From positions 2,475,337 to 2,539,336 of the forward strand of contig JASKMD010000021.1 in NCBI GenBank assembly GCA_030144725.1: a stretch of DNA of 64,000 nucleotides, written 5' to 3'. A program made the position numbers and the translations under genes. Under the pieces are notes generated by a model that was given only the letters and a program-made list of their open reading frames with translations, searched no databases and was not told the DNA's origin. This DNA comes from Haematococcus lacustris (taxonomy: Eukaryota > Chlorophyta > Chlorophyceae > Chlamydomonadales > Haematococcaceae). Below, piece by piece: positions 35,752-45,972 of the stretch (position 1 is the stretch's first letter; each line of letters opens with the position of its first letter).

Positions 35752-36778
35752 ATGGATGAGATACAGGTGGCTTTCTTTGGAACGGAGGACTTGCACGGCG
35801 ACAGCGGCGGCGACAGCGGTGGCTCCGACCCTGACATTGGTAAGTTCGACCCTCACTATTGCCGAGACGACCTGCCACGCACGGACTGCGGCTTCACAGA
35901 AATCACCAGCCCTTGATCCCTCGATTTGCTCGTAGGGACACCCGTAATCCTATCAGCGTTCTTGTGGATGTCACAGTGGCTATAGCCAGGTTTCTTGTTT
36001 CCTTAGCGGTTCTCGTCGCCGCCGCCGCCGCCGCCACTTCAAATGCCCAGCTATCTTGCCTCAGACATTGTCATCGTAACCTAATGCGGTAGGTGCTGCC
36101 CCGACCGTGCAGTCGCAGTGACTGATTTCTTGGTTGCTAGGGCAGCCATACCATTGCTGCAGTTGCACAAGTGGTAGGGCTTGGGTTGCCTAGGTAGCAA
36201 CATCAAGGGCACCATCATGTGCATGCGCAACTGTATCCATACCATGCAGGTGTACTTGCAGTTGCTCCGTGTGCATTTGTATTTGTCACAACATGTTGTT
36301 TCGTCTCTTGCAGGGCTGCTTGGTTGTGGAGCTCCTTCTTAGCATGCTAGTGCTGTTGCTCACGGCTTGTTCATCAAGTAAAACCCAGCCTCAAAGCTCA
36401 ATCAGGTGAGGGAGCAGATCCTGCAACATGAAGTCTAAACTTGTGCATGACGGCACCCATTACCCTCCTTGATGTCATTGTGCGCAGGAGTTGAGGTGAA
36501 CACATGTCCGATGTTGCGGCAATGGTTGGTTGCTCCTAGCCTGCCCTTGGCCCCAGCTCAGGTCACATTGCCAGCTCCTCCACCACTTCTCAGACCTCTC
36601 CCTATATATATCTCTACCAATCCATGACAAAACGGGCGCTATAGAGGCCGGCGCACATCACTCGGTTGGTGTTGTGCTTCTTGATGCTCTCAACCCACCC
36701 TCCACCCCAACTCAGGCTATCTCTCAGCCCAGGCTAGCTCCACCACCTCTCAGTCCTGCCATTCCCTATATACCTTGA
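35752..36778 (+). CDS. Weak candidate spliced gene, unknown product
   Basis: Exon 1 (35752-35839, or from in-frame ATG 35740) encodes an acidic Gly/Ser/Asp start and has a strong donor (GTAAGT). Segments 36194-36249, 36314-36405 (strong acceptor after a T/C tract, strong GTGAGG donor; encodes a Leu-rich segment that could cross a membrane) and 36562-36778 follow in compatible phases and reach a stop. Phase agreement alone can arise by chance and no family was recognised, so this may be a non-coding transcript or nothing. Confidence 0.2.
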
Positions 36779-37121
36779 TAGCGTCGTTGTCCCTCATTAT
36801 CACCAGCCTTTGGCATGCCACGCATAGTGGAGAACGGCATGGCACCACTCACGTCGCGGTTGATGCTTGGTTATATGTATGTCATAATGTGTTGCAAGTG
36901 GTGTTCATGGTGCTGTGTAGTAGGCGGGGCTTCCTCTCATGCAAGCAAGCATCATGCTATGATCAGGCTATGATGAAATGCATGCTGATGCACGTGATGA
37001 ATTGCATGATGAATAAATAAAGCGCATGGGCACATGAATTGCATGAGTTGCAAGGAGGAGGTGCAAGGAGCGCGATATGAGGATGGGGTCGTGTGTTGCC
37101 ATGTGTAGTGGTTGCGACTGA

Positions 37122-37226
37122 GCGGTTGGCTATAATTGGCGGTTGGCTATAATTGACGGTTGGCTACAATTGACGGTTGGCTATAATTGACGGTTAGCTA
37201 TGATTGACGGTTGGGACATAATTAGC
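37122..37226 (+). repeat. 17-bp tandem repeat, six copies
   Basis: Unit CGGTTGGCTATAATTGA with small changes in each copy; A/T-richer than the surroundings. Confidence 0.9.
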
Positions 37227-38876
37227 CGTCGGTTGCCCTTGTTACAGCCTTTTAAAATGTGGGCAGAAAACGTTTAGATCCGGGTAAATTGAAGTTATGC
37301 GACAATTACACTCATGATAAATGGTCGGGTAGGGTTTAGTCCACTGCCATGTCTAGCACAGGCAGGACTAGGTCCCCTCACTAGGGGTGGTGTTTTGTCT
37401 GTGGAGCTATGTTCCCAGGCACATGGCATGGGCGCTGGTTTTGCTTAGCGTGCCCATCTGCTTCTGCCGAGTCACTGCGCCGCTAGGTGCGATGCTATGT
37501 GACTTCTGTGGCTCTTCTAAGCAGCTTCAAGTTTTTACGGCTCATTTTCATGTAGTAGTAAACATGGAGGTGGCCTTCAATGAACACGACCCAAAGCATG
37601 CCCGGTAGGGCGCGACCGATCATATGACTTGCTGAGGAATTGGTCATATGACTGAATATGATGGCTTAAAGATGGAATATGACCGGGTCTGTAGTCAAGA
37701 GGACAATGTGGCAGCTTACCACACTAATCCACCTGGGAACCCCGAGTAGGAAGAGGGTTTGACGCCCTCAAAATCAGTATCGCTCTCAGTTGTACTTGGC
37801 CCGCCGCAACACTCCTCTACTCTCCGCGAAGTTAATCATTGAGGTTGAGACCACGGCAATGAGATGCTCTGTATCCTCTTGTAATCGATCTCTTTAGCCT
37901 TGGTCATGCGCAAAATGATATTGGCTACACGCCATGTCCGGGTTCCATGCTCCTATCTCAAAGTAGTCAAGCTCCTCAGCTGCAGCGGCCTGAGTGTAAT
38001 GTACAAGCCTTGTAGCATGCGATGCTAAGGTTGCATGCTATTGGTCACCCCCGCCATTGGCCCCGCAATTCACTTTTGGCACCGTCTTTGATCCGCTGCA
38101 TGTAATTCTTCCACCTTTTAGCTCTACATCTCACAACGGTGTCGCTAGCAGGTTAGGCCCTCTTTTGTCGATTGTACTGCATTGTCTCGACGACTTGATT
38201 AGCTTCGCAATGTCATTCACCATCTGTTTATATGCGTGTCGCAACAGGAGAGGTGGATTGGTGGCCGGAGGCATTTCCGTGCCGAGCAGCCTTTGCTGCC
38301 GTTGGACTGGGCAACTCGCGAATACATCTCAGGTAAGCACGGGGTGCTGTTTCTTAGTGCGTTTTGCATACAATGTCAACACATGCAACCAAATCTGCTG
38401 ACCTCCACAGGTGCTTGGCTGTTGTGAGGATCAGCATCAAACCCACAGCAGCCCAAGGCTCTTCCAAGCAGGAGTGCAGCAAAGGAATCAGCTCTTGAAA
38501 ACAGTGAGCAAGAGGTGAGTAAGGTTGTATTATACCTCACCTTGTCTAGGTCAGTTTGATGTTCGTGTGAACACTTGTGAAACGCATGCCAGGCATGAGC
38601 AGCTGAGGGAAGCACACAACAGTCACCTGCCCGACTTTCATCTGTTATTATTAATTATAAACGACGCTATGCCTCAATATGTTGAGCAAACATGTTCATG
38701 TGTTTCTATGCGCAGGATGCCGTTGACATGCTACCACCCGTATCTCAACAATCCAACAGCCAGGGATGAGCCAGATGCTAGAAGATGTGCTCAAGAGTCA
38801 GCAAGGCATGACATGGAGCTGGACGTTGTTGTTGTGTTGTGTTGTGTGTTGTTGTGTTGTGTCACCTTGTTGTTAG

Positions 38877-38925
38877 GCCCAGCCCAGCCCAGCCCAGCCC
38901 AGCCCAGCCCAGCCCAGCCCAGCCC
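38877..38925. repeat. CCCAG pentamer array
   Basis: About 9 copies, same unit as at 32212-32434. Confidence 0.9.
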
Positions 38926-39277
38926 TCTCCGTCACCTCCCCTCCCTACCCCTACCTATCCCTACCCCTACCTACCTATACCCTCCCCTCCCTCACCCCAC
39001 AGCATGACATGGAGCAAAACTGTGAGTGGCCGGCCCCTGGACATGAGTGGCCCCCAATGCCCAGCCTAATCACAAGGATGCCTCTTGCTGGCTGCAGGCT
39101 TGATGTTTACACTCCTGTCCCTTGCCCCCTTCTCCCTTCCCTACCCCGTCCCACCACCACCAGTTCTGAGTCTTCTGCCCACCTACTTCCCCCCCTCCCG
39201 TCCCCCCCCCGAGCAGTCTGGAGCTGGATGTTGTTGTTGTGTTGTGTTGTGTGTTCCCCCCCCCTCCCCCCTTAAGT

Positions 39278-39400
39278 CTAGCCCAGCCCAGCCCAGCCCA
39301 GCCCACCCCAGCCCAGCCCACCTCAGCCCAGCCCAGCCCAGCCCAGCCTAGCCTAGCCTAGCCCACCCCCAGCCCAGCCCAGCGTAGCCCAGCCCAGCCT
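39278..39400. repeat. CCCAG pentamer array, degenerate
   Basis: About 24 units with CCCAC, CTCAG and CCTAG variants; preceded at 39229-39252 by a TTGTG-rich stretch also found before the array at 38877. Confidence 0.85.
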
Positions 39401-40489
39401 TATTTGGTGCCATGGGGCATAGGCAGCAAGGCAAAATGCTTAGCAGTCCCGTAGTGAGTGTTAGCTATAAGAAGGAGGTGCAGCCAGTCCTTGCTTGTTG
39501 TGCACATAGCATAGGTGGTGTGTGAGGCATGAGTCATTGTGTTGTGGTGGTGGTGGTGTGTTGTTGAGGTGTTCTTGTGTTGTGTGGTGTTGCCACCTTC
39601 TCACATCAATGCATGTGCTTGGCATCAGCGGAACATGTCTTCTGTAGTGGTGTTGCAAGGCGTTTGGGCATCGATGCATGTATTGCTGATTTATAATGAT
39701 TTTGCGTGACATGTGCCTGCTGAAGTTGAGGGAGAAGGTTGAGGCACCACGGCACATGTAACACTGAAAGCCAGAGCCATCCCGAGCCATCCCGACAACA
39801 TATTGACAAATGATGATGTAGCGCTGCCATAAGGCAGCTTACATTTGCATAGAGTCATGCCGCAATGTAAGTGCGGTAAGGGGTGCCAGCTGGCTGACTT
39901 GTGCGCATATTCACGAATTCTATGCTCCATGCACTGACATGCAAGCAGGCGTACTGCACTTGTGCCCTTGGCTTACGGCTTTTAGAAGCGGAAAGCACAG
40001 GTCAGGTTTGGGCGGGCGCCGATCTGAGCTAGTGTTTTGCGGACGGTGGGTGCCGCATACACCTGTTACACCTGACTGCGTCAAAACTTTGTCGCGAGCT
40101 ACACGGAGATTCGCGCCCCAGACCGTCTCACATTTGCGGGGCCAATGGCGGGGGTGACCTATTGCTTTGGCAAAAGGGGTCAGCAAATTCAACCGTGGTT
40201 GGGTCCGACGGTTGGGTCGCCACGGGTCGTCCATTTGCGCTGCTGAGACGCTCCCCAAGCAGCTACAGGTGTGCATGAGAACCGTGTGGGCACTTTGTGT
40301 GTAGCCACTTTTGCACACGGCCGAAAAGTGCAGCGGTCGAGAGCAAATGGGATTTTAGAAACATGGGAACAGGGGCCATAGCTTGCTGTTGATGCGCAAT
40401 TGACTTTGGTTCATATTCTCTGGCTTGATCATATTGGGTCATATCTTAAAGATTTTTTCGGGCGCGCCTTAATGCCCGGAGCTATTTGG

Positions 40490-43400
40490 CTACTTGGCGG
40501 GGGTCACTCTGAGCAGCGCCACCTCAAAGAGCAGCGGCTCCTTGCAGTGGTTCAGCAGCTGGCGCTTGGTGGCGAAGGTTGGGGGCTGCGCACAGGGGGG
40601 CATGCATAGGGCTGGATGCTCCGTGCATGATGGCGTGCAGTTTCCTGGCCACTTGGCAACACACTAACAGCGCGGAAGTATTGGTTGCGGTCAGATGGAC
40701 AATGTGAGGCCACGCTGACACATGCAGGCGCTGGAGTTTGGTGATGGGGCTAAAGTTGGGTGATGGGGCTGAAGTTGAGTGGCCTTGTTCCTAGAAGCAG
40801 CAATCGTGGTTGGATGCAGGTTGAGGAAGAGGTTGGGGTAAGGTCTGGAGGAAGCTACACTTTGTTCTCACAAAGTAAGCGCTAAGCACAGGTTGCACAG
40901 GCATGATTAACGAGCAGGCAGCAAACATGTACAAAAACAACAATTAGGTGCATGTGCATTGCCATGATACCCAAGCAGGGACTTACTTGAGGCTGATCTG
41001 ACTGACAGTCTTGATAGCCCAGGGTTGCCGGGATTAGCGCCCTGGCAGCAGCACCCAGGTGCAGTGTGCGGAAAGTGTGAAACAAACGGTGGTTGGCAAT
41101 GGGAGTTTAAGGGGTAACTGAGCAGCCATGCAGCCAGGGCCAGGCATGTGGTAAGGTGCAAAGGGCACGGTGGTGGGCAGGGCTAGCATGAAGCATCCAA
41201 GAGCTGACATAAGCCCAGCAGCAAATGCTGGCAACAAGGGCTGACAGCAGCTTCTCTGGTGTAATGAGGGATGAAGGCTCACACCGCATCAGCCATCTGC
41301 CATAAGGCTGTTTGCACAAACTTCACTTGTAACAGAGCACTTGTGTATTTTCACAAAACCGTGTATTTTTTCACGGGATCCCCAAATTGCTAGAAAAGGC
41401 CACCACCCGTCGCACTGCGCATCGCGTGATGGCTAAGAAGAAGCGGAAGGGTAGCGACAAGAAACATAAAGGTTCGTGTCCCCAGCCGTGACGTGAGCCC
41501 TAGACGTGAGTTACGCGCTGTGAGATAACCCGTCGCTCCTGTTGGTTCCATCGCAGCGTCTCGTTCCGCCCAAGGCAAGCAACGACAGGATCGTCGAGAT
41601 GGCTGGACCACGCGTCAACGTCAGGTGTGGGTCCGCCTTATGTGTATCTGCACTGTTTGTGTTGACCCCGCCTTGTGTCTTGGCCTGTCAAAATGGCAAC
41701 TGTGCTTGGCTGCAGGTCATCAAGGTCCCCGAGGGCGCAGTGCTGCGCGGCTGCAAGAAGACCAGGCGCAAGCTGCGGGAGCACCTCCGGCTGCGGGCTG
41801 AGATCCACTCTCAGCTCCGCGTGATCGTGTCTTTGTTTGTGCTGCGGATTTTCTTGACATGCCTGGTTGGCTACCCTACCCCCGGCTCCCCCAGCGCCCC
41901 TCAGCCTCCAGCCGTGCAGCCCCCCCAACCCCCTGATGCTCCCCCCCTACCCCCACTCCCCACACGGGCCCCTGCCCAGCCTGCACCTGCCCAGCCTGCC
42001 AGCATGGAGTGTGACACCGACTCTGACTCCGAGTCAGACTGTGGCTCAGAGCTAGAGCCACAGTCTGACTCGAAGTCAGAGTCAGAACCAGAGCCAGTCA
42101 CACAACCCCCCCAAAGGCGCTGCAGCGCCCGCCTGGCAGCCCTTGCACCCGCAGCACCCACTGGCCCTCCCTTGCCCCTTGATTGCGAGGACCCCCTGAT
42201 GCTCAGGCAGCTGAAAGACTTCTGCAAGTTCTTCGCCAACCCAAACTTCAAGACATGCTACAACCAGCTGCAGCGGCGCTTTGTGCGCAACCGCCACCCC
42301 ATGCTCATGCCAGCCTTTGAAGACCCCAGCAACCAGGCACTGCTGGCCAAGCTGCAGGAGCTGGGCAGCATCAAACTGACGGGGTTCCACAACACCCTCG
42401 ACGCACACTCCATGCAGCTGGCGGTGGCCATGCAGCAGCACTACTCCAACCCAGGCAAGTAATGGTGGTGACTTGACCCTGGACTTGGACCCGCACCAGC
42501 CGGGTCAGCTCAGCAGTGAATGGCAAGCAGCCCTGTGAGGTGGAGCTGAGCACACTCAGTGCCACAAGACCTGCAGGCTGGAAGCCCCCAGCAGGGGAGG
42601 TGGAAGAGCGCCTGGTGCGGCCAGCCTGGAGCCAGGAGCGTGGCCAGCCAGTGCGGGGCCTGGTGTGGTGCCCAGTAGTGGCCCCCCGCAGGCCCCCACA
42701 GGCCCCACGCAGCGGCCAGGCAGCCACACAGCCAGCAGCCTCAGAGCCAGGGCCCAGCACACCCCAGCCAGCCAAGCGCAGCAAGCGCACCAAGGCTGAG
42801 CCAGGGGCAGCTGAGCCCACCAAGGGCAAGGCCAAGGGCAAGGCTGCCAAAGCCAAGCCAGCCCCACAGCCAGGCAGGTGGCTGGACAGGGACTGCAATG
42901 CAGCATTGAACATGCAGCGCATTGGGGAGAGCAGGTGGCGGCCGCTGGAGCTGTGCTACTGGCCAGACCAGGGAGCTCTGCCAGCCAAGGGCAAGGAGTA
43001 CCCTGGCCTGGGCTACAAGCGGCTGCGAGACAAGCCCCCCAAGGCCCAGGAGCAGCAGCAGCAGCCTGCTGAGGCACAGTAATGTGTGCCCCCCCCACTT
43101 TGAGCTGTCATCAGCTTACAATTAGTGCATGTTTTGTCATGCCATCTCTACATCATAGCCCTCGGGTCAGGCAATAGTGTAGGTGGTAGGCGGGCTCATG
43201 TGCCATGTGCATTGGGTTTACTCCACACAGCCCAATAACACTGTTTGAGCCGGATCTAGTTAGTGGCTGCTAGTGGCTGATAGTGTATGCTAGTAGGTAC
43301 TTCTGATCCGGCTCAAATGGAGGCCCTAGTGAGGGACAAGGGGGCTGACAGCAGCTAAGGTAAACCGGACTTAATAATTTGGTCTGCCCTTGGCCAAGCT

Positions 43401-45644
43401 GTTCAACAGGGTCAACACGCGGTGGGTCACTGACTGCAGGTCAGCCGCCCACCCTGGGATCAATTGCCAGCTAAAGCCAGGTTCAAAGGGAGAAAGCTGC
43501 CGTGTGCCACACAGTGTCATTGCGCCCTGGCCATAGGGCTTTCCTCCCCCTCTTGCCACCTGATGTCTACTATGCGGAACACATTGGCCATGCATGGTGA
43601 AACACTCGGTGACCCACATGGCAAACCACATGGTAAACCACATGGTGCAGGGTAAACCACATGGCAAACCACATGGCAAACCACAGTGAGGGACAAGGGG
43701 GCTGACTGCTCACAGCAACAGAGCGGCGCAGGGTATGAGATGGGAGATGAAGATCAGCTGGGTCAGCAGCCACGCCAGCAAGAGGAGGCGCAACAGGAAC
43801 GCTAGCAGCAGTGGCGGCACTGACGGCACGCCATACTCCCACGGCCCTTAGCGCCCCAACCCTTGATGTCAGTGTACGACCCACTCTAATCATGGCATCG
43901 CTAGCTACCCATCTCCTTTCACCCACCTCTGCTCCTGAGCTGTATGGGGTGATGCTGAGACCCACTCTATCGCTGCCGCACCAGCGACCAGTGTATTTTG
44001 AGCAGCCGAGCCGAAGACGCACCACACGGACGCGAAAGGACGCGACACGACGCATGACACCGACGCAACCCCAGCATCGGCATGCATAGGAAGCAACTAA
44101 GAAGGAGGGGGCTGGGACACATCCGCGTCACGCACCTAAGCTTGCCGCCTTGCCGCATGCCGGCCACCACCTCCTGCAAACCTTGGATCCATGAGGGGTC
44201 AACGCCCACCCGGAAGGCCACGGGGCCCACCGGGATGTCGCGCGGCTGGAAACTGACGCCCTCCACGGTGGAGTAGATGAAGTATCCGTTGGGCCTGCGC
44301 ACCAGCGCTTTGGCCCGCAGTGAGGCGGCGGGATACGGAGTGCGGGAGAACGGCGTAACTGCGAAAGGTGGCGAATGGACAACCTGACGCCGGATATGAG
44401 CTAAGCGGATAGCCACAGGGCACCTCGGTTCCAGGTTCTCGGCCAGGCTCAGTGTCAGCCAAGCCAAGCTCCGTTGCAATGCACAAGCCAAGCAGGCTGA
44501 CGCCTAATGTCTGAGATGGTGCAAAACATCAGCAGCAGCAACCTGCATCATGGACACAGATGTGCGTCAGGTCACCTTGGAATAGCCATGACTACGACCA
44601 TGACTACGACTATGGGATAACGAGGAAAATGACCATGGGATAGCTATGACTGGCAATAGCACTGGCCAGGCGCACCTTCGCAACACGTAGTCGATCAGGA
44701 CGGTGTCGCCTGGTGCAGGGCTGGGCCCTTGGCCCTGAGCCAGCTCCTGGATCTGCAGGCAGGTGGCGCCAGGGCCTAGGGCTGCATTGAGGCGATTGCT
44801 GACGCAAGCACTTTTCAGGCAACAACAGGCTTCTGGAGCTAATGCCTGCTAACGGGGATGGCGTTTTAGGGTTAGGCTGCGGAGGGCCTACGGAAGGCGT
44901 TGTGAGGGGTAACGATGTGAGGAGCTGGGCGGGTCCCAACACTACCGGCCATTGTGGCCGCGCTGCCGTTGAATGGTAGCTGCGGCAGTACAGTGCAATC
45001 CTTGAGATGAACATGCAGAGCAACATCGTTCAATGCATTCAATGCAGCGGCACCATTCAATGCAGCGGCTGAACAGGCTCTTACAGCCCGCCACAGCCAG
45101 CCTCGACCAGCCATGCAGGGTGCATCTGGCAAAGGGCACGTGTGAACCTATGCCTGCACAGCCTGTACCTAATGGGTGCAAGCCCCTGGAAAGCCTGGGG
45201 GCTGGAAGAGCCTGGGGAAGCCTGGAAGAGCCCCTGGAAGAGCCTGGGGCCCCTGGAATGCCTGGAAGAGCCTGGGGGCTGAGCTCATATCTTGACCCGG
45301 CTTGGTGCTGGTGACATGGCCGGGTGACTTGCCTTGATGCCGCTCGCAGTCTTGCTGAAACTTGGTAGGGATTCGTTCTCGGGCACTGCCAAACCGGGTG
45401 ACGTCCAGTCGCCTGACGCTTGACCAGCGGCTTGCACAGGCAATGCATGGTTCCAAAAACAGACGCAGGCGCCGAGCGTCAACGCACGTCTACTGGCTGC
45501 AAGCGTGTCAATAGGTGCTGGGTTGGTGCCATCGCGCAAGGTATACAAAGCTAGAATCGGTGATGGTTGTCTACGGCGCTGGGGTCGAGCTGTTGCAGGT
45601 AAGCAGCATCGAGAGCAGGATGGCGTTTGGTTACAGCCCAGCAT
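40490..45644 (-). CDS. Thylakoid-lumen FKBP-type peptidyl-prolyl isomerase
   Basis: Minus-strand exons 45644-45333, 44752-44676, 44294-44136, 41041-40987, 40585-40490; phases close to 232 aa. The N-terminus is a two-part plastid/lumen signal: Ser/Arg/Gln-rich transit part, then SRRALTLGACVCF (twin arginine plus hydrophobic run) and a VQAAG cleavage-like site near residue 73, so Tat import is likely. FKBP fold: KTASGIKIQEL, GDTVLIDYVLR, NGYFIYSTVEGVSFQPRD, QGLQEVVAGMRQGGKLRALIPATLGY, and EPLLFEVALLRV at the end. The wording matches lumenal plant FKBPs, in which several active-site aromatics differ from human FKBP12, so isomerase activity is uncertain. Intron 1 is GC-AG (AAG/GCAAGT). Intron 3 (41042-44135) holds a Fanzor-like element in the opposite orientation. 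Confidence 0.88.
41429..43082 (+). CDS. Fanzor-like protein lacking RuvC-I/II core (probably inactive)
   Basis: Exons 41429-41471, 41557-41624, 41716-42454, 42514-43082 join in phase to 472 aa; the last intron would be GC-AG and only 59 nt, so it may instead be a deletion scar separating two frames. Basic start (MAKKKRKGSDKKHK, NLS-like), Arg/Lys-rich helices, a Pro-rich and acidic Asp/Ser/Glu repeat, LRQLKDFCKFFANPNFKTCY, then a Lys/Pro linker and WLDRDCNAALNMQRIGESRW, which matches the last RuvC motif of TnpB (DRDxNAAxN), and a Lys/Gln-rich tail. I see no DPG-type RuvC-I or Glu of RuvC-II and no full CxxC zinc ribbon, and the length is below the usual Fanzor size, so the nuclease core seems deleted. 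Assignment rests on the RuvC-III motif and on likeness to algal Fanzor C-termini as I know them. Confidence 0.55.
43244..43317 (+). ncRNA. Conserved 3' inverted repeat of the element, candidate guide-RNA scaffold
   Basis: TTTGAGCCGGATC (43244-43256) and GATCCGGCTCAAA (43305-43317) form a perfect 13-bp stem around a 48-nt loop made of TAGTGGCTG/TAGTAGG-type short repeats. The other copy keeps the identical stem (24780-24792, 24831-24843) with a 38-nt loop that lacks one loop repeat. It lies 161 bp behind the stop and ~30 bp before the element's right end, the place where TnpB/Fanzor systems encode their omega/fRNA. Expression is not shown. Confidence 0.45.
43610..43705 (+). repeat. Short CATGG(T/C)AAACCA repeat plus a stray element end
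   Basis: Six to seven units related to CACATGGCAAAC at 43610-43683, followed at 43685-43705 by AGTGAGGGACAAGGGGGCTGA, the right-end motif of the Fanzor-like element, 340 bp beyond the main right end. Confidence 0.75.
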
Positions 45645-45972
45645 CGGGACACTGACACCTTCCTCGCCGTATTTACATTATCCTCGTTGTCACTGTGTGA
45701 CGATGTAGAGGCCGTGATACAACGCGGTACGTGCTCAACGGCAACATCTATGCAGCCTCCCGCCCAGATGCGCTGGGAGGGTTTCCCTGGCTGCCTGGGC
45801 GGAGTCTAGGGTGCCCCTAACCCTGCAACTACCCCTTCCCCTTTTCCCTGCACTGCTCCCCTGCACTGCTTCCCTAAACTGCTTAAAGCCTTATTCAACC
45901 CGTGCGGCTGACCAAGGGAGCCTGCGCTTATCCGCTGCAGCAGTGCGGTGCCACCGGCAGTGGCTGTGAGGG
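45645..45972. other. Intergenic region between ATX-like gene 3' end and FKBP 5' end
   Basis: Both genes are on the minus strand, so this holds the trithorax 3' UTR and the FKBP promoter. TTACA at 45673-45677 (TGTAA on the minus strand) is a possible poly(A) signal of the trithorax gene. No other feature seen. Confidence 0.5.

Larger units (their letters stand above)
36779..40489. other. Lower-GC region without a firm gene
   Basis: Contains a 17-bp tandem repeat, CCCAG arrays, and one chain of splice-compatible open segments on the plus strand: a segment ending at a strong donor near 38330 (CTCAG/GTAAGC), 38411-38515 with donor GTGAGT, and from an acceptor at 38714. These join in phase without a stop but resemble no known protein. 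Long frames at 39920-40318 (minus) lack support. TTACA (TGTAA on the minus strand) at 40062-40066 could be the poly(A) signal of the FKBP gene. Confidence 0.4.
41328..43347 (+). mobile_element. Fanzor/TnpB-like transposable element in FKBP intron 3
   Basis: Ends were set by where similarity with the copy at 24442-24873 begins and stops: left near TGTAACAGAGCACTTGTGTA, right at GGGACAAGGGGGCTG. No terminal inverted repeats were seen, as expected for IS607/IS605-derived elements. CTGACAGCAGCT occurs just right of it (43345-43356) and at 41241-41252 on the left side, which could be a flanking direct repeat, though 75 bp from the proposed left end. It carries one spliced reading frame and a conserved 3' noncoding tail. 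Confidence 0.65.

Noticed and set aside
40490..40585. Isolated FKBP C-terminal fragment taken at first for a pseudogene
   Set aside because: It joins in phase, through exon 40987-41041, with the upstream FKBP exons beyond the mobile element, so it is the true last exon.
42371..43098. Minus-strand frames of ~180 codons (Leu/Ala/Cys-rich)
   Set aside because: Antisense to the Fanzor-like C-terminus, where the plus-strand frame carries the recognisable RuvC-III motif.
43964..44099. Extension of the FKBP exon past 44136
   Set aside because: A donor at 44135 (CTTAG/GTGCG) in phase with the exon at 41041 gives the expected FKBP sequence; reading on yields unrelated residues.
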